Positions 17,420 through 25,596 of a stretch of DNA of 64,000 nt are shown here, piece after piece. Source of the DNA: Planktothrix agardhii NIES-204 (lineage in GTDB: Bacteria; Cyanobacteriota; Cyanobacteriia; Cyanobacteriales; Microcoleaceae). The notes under the pieces were generated by a model, which saw only the letters and a program-made list of their open reading frames with translations, ran no database searches and was not told the DNA's origin. Position numbers and translations under genes: made by a program. The DNA lies in contig AP017993.1 of assembly GCA_003609755.1 (NCBI GenBank), forward strand, positions 35,116 through 99,115, in the 5' to 3' direction. Numbering within the stretch: the first letter of the stretch is position 1; the number at the start of each line of letters is the position of its first letter.

Positions 17420-18091
17420 ATGGGTGCTTATATGAAAGTAAACAGACACGGGAAAGCCAAAATACTCAGCCATGATGAAATCCAGATCCTATTTAATGAA
17501 GGTTTGCACAACCTCAGAGATCGGGTAATTTTTGCTGTCTGTCTCTTCACCGCCGTTAGAATCAATGAAGCTGTTACTCTCTACACGGCTGATGTCTACG
17601 ACAAGAGGGGACGGGTTAGGGATGAATTAACCTTTAGGAAATCCAATACAAAAAGGAAACTGGCAACCCGCACGATTCCGGTGCTAGATGAACTCAGGGG
17701 ATATTTAGAGAAGTACAAACCAGAGGCGGGTAAAATTTGGCTGTTCCCCGGTGGAACCTTTCGAGATGACCAAAACCACCATATCACCTCTGACTCAGGC
17801 GCACGGATTTTAAGGAAGGCTTTTGAACAGACTGGCATTGATGGAGCCAGTAGCCATAGTATGAGACGGACGGCCCTAACCCAAATGTCTAACGCTGGAA
17901 TTCCCCTCAGAACCATTCAGGAAATATCCGGCCATCGCAACCTTGAACAACTACAGCAATATTTAGAAGTGCAGCCGGAACAGGTCAGGGGAGCTATCGC
18001 CGCTTTATCTATGCTGTCTCCTGTTAATAACGCAAGAGACGGAAAATTCTTATATCCCGACACACCCCATAATAAAACCCCTATCCTCTAA
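17420..18091 (+). CDS. tyrosine recombinase, catalytic domain only
   Basis: 223 residues. The catalytic set is readable: Arg47 in TAVRINEA, a lysine in the beta-hairpin near 77-80 (NTKRK), His146-x-x-Arg149 in HSMRR, His172 in GHRNLEQ, and Tyr181 in QQYLEV. It lacks the N-terminal core-binding domain of XerC/XerD-type enzymes (about 300 residues), so it is a minimal recombinase of the kind seen on cyanobacterial plasmids and phages. It may resolve plasmid multimers or move the neighbouring cassette. An alternative start at Met5 is equally plausible. Confidence 0.88.
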   Translation: MGAYMKVNRHGKAKILSHDEIQILFNEGLHNLRDRVIFAVCLFTAVRINEAVTLYTADVYDKRGRVRDELTFRKSNTKRKLATRTIPVLDELRGYLEKYKPEAGKIWLFPGGTFRDDQNHHITSDSGARILRKAFEQTGIDGASSHSMRRTALTQMSNAGIPLRTIQEISGHRNLEQLQQYLEVQPEQVRGAIAALSMLSPVNNARDGKFLYPDTPHNKTPIL

Positions 18092-18112
18092 GGTTTTGGG
18101 GGGTTTGTTTTT
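18074..18112 (+). terminator. probable rho-independent terminator of the recombinase gene
   Basis: AAACCCC and GGGGTTT pair across a loop of about 18 bases and are followed by a GTTTTTT run. The stem begins inside the last codons of the gene. Confidence 0.4.
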
Positions 18113-18132
18113 TAGATGGAGATGGGCGCTCG

Positions 18133-18291
18133 CTATTTGACTGTTTGGGCTGCTTTGGCATCCTCAATCTGTTTTTTGATTTTTTGAGTCATCGCTTCTG
18201 AGGTTTCGGACATTTTTTGAGCCGCGTTGTACATCTGTTGACCCATTTCTAACAACTCGTTTAGAATTTTTTCGTCTGGTAAATTTGTCAT
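18133..18291 (-). CDS. small hypothetical helical protein (52 aa)
   Basis: An uninterrupted 52-residue frame starting MTNLPDEKIL and rich in Q, K, E and M, predicted to be one amphipathic helix. Its ATG overlaps the TGA of the 118-residue gene before it, a coupling that supports it as real. I do not recognise a family. With its two upstream neighbours it forms a three-gene minus-strand group next to the recombinase. Confidence 0.5.
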   Translation of the reverse strand: MTNLPDEKILNELLEMGQQMYNAAQKMSETSEAMTQKIKKQIEDAKAAQTVK

Positions 18292-18644
18292 TGTAGGTTC
18301 TCCAATCGATTTCGATAAGCTAGGGTTCGGCTTTTAGTTTCCAAAACCTCACCTTTTAAAGTTGATAAATACTCTCCGACTTCATAAATTATTGCTGATG
18401 CAACTAAAGGGGAAATGTCTTCAGAGAGTTGTTCTCTAGTGTTTTGGATATCCCTTCGGGTTTTATCGACATAGAATAAAACCGAATTGAAAAAGTAAGA
18501 AACTTGAAGGAATATCGGGTTGTTTTCAAATAGAACTAGAAAACGGTTGGCAATTGCTAACCCTTCTGTTGCTAGTCCCTCAATTTCATCTAATTCTAGG
18601 TTAATTTCATTGATTAACCTCTCAATCTCTGGTGGTATTGGCAT
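18288..18644 (-). CDS. hypothetical helical protein (118 aa)
   Basis: 118 residues, almost wholly helical, with acidic coiled-coil-like ends (ERLINEINLELDEIEGLA at the N-terminus, KTRRDIQNTREQLSEDI in the middle). There is no signal peptide and no recognised domain. It follows the small ribbon-helix-helix-like gene by 3 bases and overlaps the next gene by 4, so the three are probably one transcript. Function unknown. Plasmid maintenance is a guess from context. Confidence 0.55.
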   Translation of the reverse strand: MPIPPEIERLINEINLELDEIEGLATEGLAIANRFLVLFENNPIFLQVSYFFNSVLFYVDKTRRDIQNTREQLSEDISPLVASAIIYEVGEYLSTLKGEVLETKSRTLAYRNRLENLQ

Positions 18645-18647
18645 TGC

Positions 18648-18827
18648 TTAATTGTTACTCTTTACCTTCCCATATTCTCCAGTCCCCGCAATCTCCCTCT
18701 CAACCATCCCAAATAACAAGTCCTGTAGGGTTGTATCCCTATCAAGAGCTATTCGTTTGATTGCCTTGTGAGTTTCAGGGGTCACATAGAAACAGATGAT
18801 TTTGCTTGACCCTTTAGGCCTAGGCAT
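18648..18827 (-). CDS. small CopG/ribbon-helix-helix-like protein (59 aa)
   Basis: A 59-residue frame beginning MPRPKGSSKIICFYVTPETH. The pattern, a basic N-terminus, a short strand (IICFYV), then THKAIKRIALDRDTTLQDLL, matches ribbon-helix-helix DNA-binding proteins such as plasmid copy or partition regulators. It is the first gene of a three-gene group and probably regulates it. The region 18828-18941 before it is AT-rich and carries its promoter. Confidence 0.6.
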   Translation of the reverse strand: MPRPKGSSKIICFYVTPETHKAIKRIALDRDTTLQDLLFGMVEREIAGTGEYGKVKSNN

Positions 18828-18941
18828 GGGTTTTACCTTGTATTTGTCTATTTATATAGTAAACCCGTTCTCCCGTGACATAAAGATTCTATTCAGGAAC
18901 GTAAATTATTGAATTAGTAGTTGTCAGTTTTAAGTTTGTAC

Positions 18942-20998
18942 CCCACATTCCGCAGATAGGGGTCAAATTTTCCACTAATTCTAAAAAATAGAAACCTATT
19001 CCAATTTTTCGGTGAACTTCCGAGGCTTTACTATCAAATTATATAGCTAGTTTACCGCTATTTAACTAAACATAAATAATTACTATTTTTTAATAGAAAT
19101 AGAACTCCATTTTTTTAATATATTTGTATTTTATCACCAAATTCTTTTCAGCCAAGAGTTCTCATCTTGACTCATAACTTAGATTTTTTACAACTATTTC
19201 CCCCTTTCTTTTAATCTTTATCCCCCAGGAATCATTAAATAGTATTGACAGCAATCTTTCCCTAAATGCTGCAATATTTCTTGACGTTCTTGGGTTAAGT
19301 TACTCACTTGTTTCTCCCCATTTATCCTGACTAAATGTACCGCTTGAAACATTTGAAATATCCACCGCATTGTCGGTTTATTCGTGATTTTCTTGACCTG
19401 ATTCCTCACCCCTTCTTGGGCTGTTTCTAATTGTTTTCTCAATTTTCTTTGAGCTAGGTTATACACTAACAAGCACAATCCCATTATCATCGCTATTGCT
19501 TCCACTCTCTCTGGTTTTTTCACGAATACACTTGCTGTGAAAAATAACGGATCTTTTAAAAATCTAAATCCTCTCTCGTTACTTTGCTGCGCTTTATATT
19601 CGGCTAATAGCTTTTCATTACTCACCTCTTTCTTGTCTAATATATTTGTCGCTAATATAAATCTTCCGGCTTTGATTTTTTCCGCTTCTATCACTGATTC
19701 TCTAGGTTCTATCTCTCCTGTTACTTGATAAACTATTGTCTTTTCTTAATTCCCTTTTTCTGTTTTACTTTGGCTTTTTTTACTGGCTTTTTCTGTGCAT
19801 TTTATTTCTTTTATTTCGTGATATTTCCACGAATCTGATAACATTTTTATCCCAATCTCTGCATCCGCTATGCAAGCATACTCTTGTTTCAATAGCTTCC
19901 GCAGTGATGCTTTGGCGTTCTCTAACTGTTTTTCTACTTGCTCTGATATTTTTTTTAGGGCTGCTTTTTTCCTGGCTTCACTTTCTACTACTAACCATCT
20001 TTGTTTTATGTTTGCGTACTCACTTGATTTCGTTGCTATTCTATATCCTTTTATTTGACTCTGCTCCCATTCTTCCTCTTCTATCTCTACAATCTTATTT
20101 TGCGCTTCTTTTATACTTAATGGTACTCTTGTTATCCATTTCATTCCTGCCATTGCTCCTATATTCTCTGCTGTGTATAATGCACTGTCTGCTACACATA
20201 TTCCTTCAAATGTCCATTGCTTTTTAAATTCTTTTAGTCTTTCTACAAATACGCTTTTATCATCGGCGTTTCCGTCATCTATTTTTAGATATAATGGCAC
20301 ATCTCCGTCTCCGCTTACTACCATATCTATTATAAATTGTTTCAGATCTGGTCTTTTATCTCTTGAGTATCCATGCACTATTTTTATGGCTTTCATTTCT
20401 TCTTCTATTTCCTGATTTTCTTCTTCTTTACTTTTGTATTCTCCCTCTACTGATATCGAACTGCTATCTAGGTGTACGCTTTCCTTTTCTACTTGGAATT
20501 TTTGGGCGGCTTTTAGGGCTATTGCTGTGAATAGATTTGTTGTTCCTACTTCATAATATTTATCTAATGCTCTCCCGATTCTGTCATCATTTAGTTGCTC
20601 TGCTATTACTCCTTCTCCTATTAAATGTTCTGTTGCTTTCCCTACGAAAAAGTTCTCGAATAGGTACAGCGGCGCGCTCAAAAACCCTAATCCATTCAAA
20701 ATCATTGCTTTCATTACCTGTCCTGGGCTTACTGCTTCTTTTGCTCTTAATCCCACTTTTTTATTCACTTCTTCTACTAATTCCATCTCATCTATTACGC
20801 CTGCTACTATTCCTAAATGGTCTAAATTCACGATTTCTATCGCTTCTAGGGGGTTTTTCATATTTTTATTTGTTCAGCTACTCTAATTATTATTCTACAT
20901 TGAAAATAGCCCAAATGATTGCCATATAATGATTTGGGCTTTTATTTATTCCAATTTAATTGGCAATTCAATTGGCTTAAATATCTGCGGAATGTGGG
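18942..20998 (-). mobile_element. IS1634-like insertion sequence with inactivated transposase (2057 bp)
   Basis: A perfect 17-bp inverted repeat CCCACATTCCGCAGATA bounds the element (18942-18958 and, inverted, 20982-20998). Inside is one long transposase frame split by a stop codon. The flanks (GTTTGTAC left, TTAACAG right) show no target duplication, so sequence on one side was lost or rearranged. The right end cuts the 3' part of hsdR. About 260 AT-rich bases lie between the transposase stop and the left end. Confidence 0.8.
19218..20861 (-). pseudogene. IS1634-like transposase with in-frame stop
   Basis: The N-terminal 371 residues (19746-20861) begin with a DUF4277-like start, NLDHLGIVAGVIDEM, and carry the DDE-type segments SVHLDSSSISVEG and GICVADSALYT. 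A TAA at 19746-19748 stops the frame. Exactly the same frame continues with EKTIVYQVTGEIEPRESV into the 158-residue C-terminal part, which has the conserved NERGFRFLKDPLF and MIMGLCLLVYNLAQRKLR blocks. One nonsense mutation therefore separates the two pieces, not a frameshift. A full-length enzyme would be about 547 residues. Confidence 0.88.
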
Positions 20999-22910
20999 TT
21001 AACAGTCCTGCTACATCCTCCGCATCGTAGCCATCTAACGCGCCACTGGTGTAGTCTGTGATTGCCCCCTCTAGTTTTTTAAATAAGTCTTTATAATCTA
21101 CGATATAGCCATATTCTTTATCGTCTCCATCCAAACGATTAACGCGACAAATGGCTTGAAATAAACCATGATCTTGCATATTTTTATCAATATAAAGGTA
21201 AGTCGCGGGGGGAGCATCAAAACCTGTCAATAGTTTATCTACAACTATTAATAAGCGCATTTGTCCGGGTTGTTTAATAAAGCGGTTTTTAACGTCTGTC
21301 TCGAACTCCTCAACCCGATACATGGCTTTATCTTCTGAGTCGTTGAAATAGTCCGCCAACATTTTCCGATAAATGGCATATTGGTTTAATTTCTCGGTGA
21401 GTCCTTCTCCGGTTTCTTCTCCTTTAATATCAGATGGGGCGGGTTTGTAACTGGTAATAATGGCACATTTTTGTTTTAATTCAGTTTGACTAAAAAGTTC
21501 ATAAAATTTGCAGGCTTGATAAATACTAGCACAGACTAACATGGCATTACCGCGTTCATCCATAAGACGAGGTTTCCTTGCCATATCTAATAGAATATCA
21601 CCAACAATTTGCTCAAGGCGAGACTTACTAGAAAGGAGTTTTTGCATTGTTCCCCATTTCTGTTTAAGTTGGGTTTTTGCTAAGTCAGACAACCCGCGGG
21701 TTTTAGCATCAAACCATTGATCTATTTTCGTCTCGGAGGTAAGATTTTGGTCAATATCGCGGGCTTCATAGCGCAAATCAAGTACAATTTTATCGGCTAC
21801 GGCTTCATTAAATTTATAGGTGTGGATATAGTTACCAAAAATTTCAATACTGCGTTGTTTGTCTTGTTTTAATAGGGGCGTACCTGTAAAGCCAATAAAT
21901 AGGGCATTGGGTAGGATGCTTTTCATCGCTGTGTTAAGTTTTCCTGACTGGGTACGGTGACATTCATCTACGAAGATAAAAATGTTACCTTTGGGGGTGA
22001 AATTGCTGGGAGGTTGCAAGGTTTTGATAAATTCATCAGTGGCTTGATTTTGGGTGTTTTCTTCCCGGTTGCCAAATTTATGAACTAAAGAACAAATTAA
22101 CCAGGGGTTGATGTCGTTGAGGATGGTGATTAAATCACTACCGCTTTTAGTCTGATAAATGTTTTCATCTACCCCTTGAAAAATGTCTTCTATTTGTTGG
22201 TCTAGTTCGGTGCGATCTGTAATAATTAAAATTCGGGCATCTGTGGTGTTTTCCCGTATCCATTTAGCTAACCAGACCATTGTTAGGCTTTTTCCTGAGC
22301 CTTGGGTATGCCAGATAATGCCTCCGGCTTGGCGTTGGATATGTTTTTGGGCGGCTTTGATACCGAAATATTGGTGATGACGACAGGTTTTTTTAATGCC
22401 TTTATCGAAGATAATAAAGTTATGAATTAAATCTAAAAATCGGGTTTTATTACACAGCCGAATTAAGGCACAATCTAATAAATTATCACCGCTTTCATAG
22501 GTAAAATTAGAAAGATATTTTTGTTCTATGGGATCTATTTGTTGATTATATTTGGGGTTTTCTTCTTTCCATTCCAGATAATATTTTTCTGGGGTTTCGA
22601 TAGTTCCATAGCGCAGTCCTTGGGTATCATTTCCCGCCATAACTAACTGTAGTGTGGTGAAAAATGGGCGGATAAATTCTTTTTTCTGGTTATCAAGATT
22701 TTGGCGGATGCCTTCACTAATGGAGACAGTAGAGCGTTTGAGTTCGAGGATACCGAGGGCGATACCATTAATATAAAGAACAATATCGGGGCGTTTGTCA
22801 AGTTTGCTTTTTACGGTGACTTCTTCTGCTATAGCAAAATGGTTATTTTCGGGATTTTCCCAGTCTATTAACCAAATGGTTTGTTTTTGTTCTCCGGCTC
22901 CTTCTTTCAT
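20946..22910 (-). pseudogene. hsdR: hsdR, type I restriction subunit, truncated at both ends
   Basis: The central part is clear: nuclease core PDIVLYINGIALGILELKRS with E-x-K, Walker A HTQGSGKSLTM, the DECHR box, GFTGTPLL, and motif VI-like FQAICRVNR. About 100 N-terminal residues are missing, and the frame meets a heptamer repeat tract right before Met1. At the 3' end the gene is cut after DVAGLL by the end of the IS1634-like element, which supplies the last 17 or so codons. A normal HsdR has about 1000 residues and this frame has 654. The type I endonuclease is almost certainly non-functional. Confidence 0.85.
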
Positions 22911-22920
22911 TACTCATAAT

Positions 22921-22994
22921 TGATAATTGACAATTGATAATTAATAATTGATAATTGATAGTTGACAATTGATAATTGATAATTGATAATTGAA
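22921..22994. repeat. heptamer tandem repeat tract (AATTGAT family)
   Basis: About ten units of TAATTGA or CAATTGA in tandem, with inverted forms (TTGACAATTGATAA). Such short tandem heptamers are common in cyanobacteria. The tract lies between the broken start of hsdR and the Uma2 gene. Confidence 0.85.
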
Positions 22995-23014
22995 TTTTAG
23001 GATTAGGGAGAATT

Positions 23015-23626
23015 ATGATTCAGACGCTTACTAAACCTATCTCCTTTGATGAATTTGTGGTCTGGTATCCAGAAAATACAACCTGCAAGTATGAACTACA
23101 CAATGGAAGGATTGTCGAGATGCCTTTAGGAACGGGCGCCCACTCTAATATTACAGGATTTATTACGGGTGAAATCCATTTTCAAATCAGGAGACTCCAA
23201 CTACCTTACTCGATTCCGGGGGATTGTTTGCTGAAACCGTTGGATGATGAGTCTGGTTATCAGCCCGATGTAATTGTGTTAGATAAAGGGGAGTTAAGTA
23301 AAGAACCCCGTTGGCAAAAAGAGTCTATTATTACCCTGGGGGGTTCGGTGCGGTTAGTGGTGGAAGTTGTTAGTACAAATTGGCAGAATGATTATTTGAG
23401 GAAGGTGGGAGATTATGAGTTAATGGGAATACCTGAGTATTGGATTGTGGATTATTTGGGGTTGGGGGGACGGCGTTTTATAGGTGATCCTAAATCGCCG
23501 ACGCTTTCGATTTATAATATGGTTAATGGGGAGTATGAGGTGAGGCAATTTCGTGATGATGAAAGGGTTGAATCTTTGGCTTTTCCTGAGTTACAATTAA
23601 CAGCTAAACAGATTTTTAATAATTAA
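23015..23626 (+). CDS. Uma2-family (DUF820) putative endonuclease, inserted in the hsd locus
   Basis: 203 residues with the Uma2 pattern: ISFDEFVVWYP, CKYELHNGRIVEMP, YQPDVIVLD with the acidic residue, and LVVEVVSTNWQNDYLRKVGDYE with the E and K positions, then the conserved GIPEYWIVDYLG. It is the only plus-strand gene within the minus-strand hsd operon. Both sides carry the same AATTGAT-type heptamer tracts, so it looks like a cassette inserted between hsdS and hsdR. Function unproven. Confidence 0.87.
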   Translation: MIQTLTKPISFDEFVVWYPENTTCKYELHNGRIVEMPLGTGAHSNITGFITGEIHFQIRRLQLPYSIPGDCLLKPLDDESGYQPDVIVLDKGELSKEPRWQKESIITLGGSVRLVVEVVSTNWQNDYLRKVGDYELMGIPEYWIVDYLGLGGRRFIGDPKSPTLSIYNMVNGEYEVRQFRDDERVESLAFPELQLTAKQIFNN

Positions 23627-23661
23627 TAATTGATAATTGTCAATTGTCAATTATCAATTAT
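23627..23661. repeat. heptamer repeat tract at the other side of the Uma2 gene
   Basis: TAATTGATAATTGTCAATTG and its continuation are the same repeat family as 22921-22994. The tract also encodes the last residues of the minus-strand 76-residue gene. Confidence 0.8.
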
Positions 23662-23877
23662 TTCATCGTATTGGTTGCTTTCGTCTTCTCGATGCTGTTT
23701 CATTGATAGCAGAATCTCGTCTAATGGTGTTTGGTTTAGCCACTGATGGCGGTCTTGGGTATAGTCGCCTTGACCGAGATTAAAGTAGTTAATAAACCGG
23801 ATAGCATCAACGACTCCTAAAGAATCGATTAAGGCTTGATATCCTTGTTTGATAATTTCTTGCTGGGTTTTAGTCAT
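23647..23877 (-). CDS. small hypothetical protein (76 aa), possible antitoxin
   Basis: 76 residues, beginning MTKTQQEIIKQGYQALIDSL. It has a helical N-terminus and an acidic C-terminal tail. It starts 10 bp after the PIN-domain gene, so the two are likely a unit, and it may serve as the antitoxin of that pair, although antitoxins more often precede the toxin. Its last codons lie inside a heptamer repeat, so the natural C-terminus may have been altered. Confidence 0.5.
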   Translation of the reverse strand: MTKTQQEIIKQGYQALIDSLGVVDAIRFINYFNLGQGDYTQDRHQWLNQTPLDEILLSMKQHREDESNQYDEIIDN

Positions 23878-23887
23878 GGTTTTGCTC

Positions 23888-24346
23888 CTATTTTTGGGTA
23901 ATGCTCATTAGCCATTGAACGGGATTGTTAACGGGAACCTGGATAAGTTGAATATATTTTTGGTTTTTTTTGATTAGACGGTCATCTGTGGATAAAAATA
24001 TATTGGCACGGCTTCGTTCTGCACTAGCGATATGGGTGGCATCGTAGCCAGAAAATCCTAATTTTACAAGTTCTATAGAACGATCTTCTATTAATTGACT
24101 GCTGATTATTTTAATTTTAGCAATTCTCAGGATTGCCTTGACGTTCTTGAGTCTTTCAACGTCGGGAGTTTGAGCGAGTTCTGCATCTAAGGCGGTGCTG
24201 GTGATTAGTTTCCATTGTCCTGATTGGCATTGGCTTAAGATAGTGAGGATTGCTTGGGTTTCTAAGGCGATTCGGGGCTGGGTTTGGTCGTCAAAGGGAC
24301 GATTGAGACAACAAGCATCTAAATAAATTCTGTAGCTTTCACTCAT
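23888..24346 (-). CDS. PIN-domain protein (putative VapC-like ribonuclease)
   Basis: 152 residues. The PIN fold is marked by IYLDACCLNRPFDD at the N-terminus (first acidic residue), an acidic STALDAELAQ, GYDATHIASAERSRANIFLS and TDDRLIKK near the C-terminus. PIN proteins are magnesium-dependent RNases, often toxins. The ATG overlaps the hsdS stop (ATGA), so it is coupled to hsdS, and the 76-residue gene follows. A toxin inside an R-M operon could make loss of the locus costly. Confidence 0.78.
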   Translation of the reverse strand: MSESYRIYLDACCLNRPFDDQTQPRIALETQAILTILSQCQSGQWKLITSTALDAELAQTPDVERLKNVKAILRIAKIKIISSQLIEDRSIELVKLGFSGYDATHIASAERSRANIFLSTDDRLIKKNQKYIQLIQVPVNNPVQWLMSITQK

Positions 24347-25596
24347 ATTAACCGAGTCCTCCCGATTAACAATTCTTGCATCATTCCCTGTTTAATAGCT
24401 TGGGTTTTGGCGCGACGTTTTTCTAATGCGGTGATTTCGGTATCGATATCAGAAAGGACTTGGGCGATAGCTTTTTGTTCGGGAAGGGGTGGTAAGTTTA
24501 AAGAAAGTTTTAGAAAGTTAGTCTTAGATAAGTTATATCGAGTGGCTCCTTGAGCCAAAGAGTATATGAGATTTCGACCTTGATCACTTCTGAAAAAATA
24601 GGTGAGGTATAACCCATCAATTTTTACATTGTCTTCCAGCCTAAATCCAAAGCAAAAACTATTTAGATAAACATCGGCTACTTCTTCTGTTAGAATAGAA
24701 CACATTCCAACCTCTTCAGGAGTCTCGGATGAAGTATTGAAAAACAGATCGTTTTTTTTGACAGCATTTTGATTTTCGTTTTTTTTGATATTTACCTTTT
24801 CCACAATAGATGTATCAATAACAATATTATTCATAATATTTAGAAAAGTAATATATTGAAATAACCCATTTCCAAAGTCGGATTTCTTTTTTCCTGTCAA
24901 ACCACCGTAAGTTGATCCCAATGTACCTACTTTTTTGATTTCCCACTCCCCACAAAACCCCGGTAAGCGTGTCTTACCCGTGAGGAGTTGCTGCATAGTT
25001 GCGGTTTTGATGTTGCGCTTTTTGGCGATGAGTTTATCCAGTGCGGCAATTAGGGCATCTACATCGGATAGGGTTTGTGCGATCGCTTTTTGTTCTGGAA
25101 GGGGTGGTAGTCCTAATGAATATTTTTTTAATTCAGGTAAATCAACTCCCGTTTGTCCTGACGAACGCTGGGAAAGCATTTCCATCAATTTAAAAATCTT
25201 CTCGTCTTGTATGAAATAATAGAAAAACTCTTGATCAACTTTTGATGACGGTATTGCCTTTATAATGGCAACATTATAAGCACCTTCTATCCCTCTTAGA
25301 ATTTGAAAAATTGGCGGGCCATAACGTCCAATCATTATGTCTTTTTTTGCACATTTCTTTTTGGCTAATTTTTCAGGAATATAGGTTTCATATTCATCAG
25401 TCTTATAATCACGAATTTGAATAAGACGTAAATACCCAGCCCTCGGCTTAAATATAAATGTGCTTCGAGGAGGTTGAGATCCTCCAGAGAAAGAAACAAC
25501 ATCGTCAATTTTGTAGGGTTCCCAATCTTCAGGAATCACCCCCGCCTCAGTTTTTTTATACCCTTCTGGCACTTGATTATTATTAATTAATTCCAT
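24343..25596 (-). CDS. hsdS: HsdS, type I restriction-modification specificity subunit
   Basis: 417 residues with two target-recognition domains and two copies of the conserved spacer LPPLPEQKAIAQTLSDVDA and LPPLPEQKAIAQVLSDIDT. Each spacer is followed by a long helix and the QQLLTGKTRL or QELLIGRTRL end. HsdS sets the bipartite recognition sequence of the HsdM/HsdR complex. It overlaps the end of hsdM by 10 bases. The gene itself looks complete, in contrast to hsdM and hsdR. Confidence 0.93.
   Translation of the reverse strand: MELINNNQVPEGYKKTEAGVIPEDWEPYKIDDVVSFSGGSQPPRSTFIFKPRAGYLRLIQIRDYKTDEYETYIPEKLAKKKCAKKDIMIGRYGPPIFQILRGIEGAYNVAIIKAIPSSKVDQEFFYYFIQDEKIFKLMEMLSQRSSGQTGVDLPELKKYSLGLPPLPEQKAIAQTLSDVDALIAALDKLIAKKRNIKTATMQQLLTGKTRLPGFCGEWEIKKVGTLGSTYGGLTGKKKSDFGNGLFQYITFLNIMNNIVIDTSIVEKVNIKKNENQNAVKKNDLFFNTSSETPEEVGMCSILTEEVADVYLNSFCFGFRLEDNVKIDGLYLTYFFRSDQGRNLIYSLAQGATRYNLSKTNFLKLSLNLPPLPEQKAIAQVLSDIDTEITALEKRRAKTQAIKQGMMQELLIGRTRLI

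Noticed and set aside
19736..20929. Plus-strand leucine-rich frames at 19736-20227 and 20537-20929 as membrane proteins
   Set aside because: They are the reverse complements of the lysine- and glutamate-rich transposase. The apparent hydrophobicity is an artefact of the opposite strand.
22921..22994. Regular repeats as a CRISPR array (also 33229-33328 and 43452-43562)
   Set aside because: Units are 7-8 bases in direct tandem with no unique spacers of 30 or more bases, and no cas gene is nearby.
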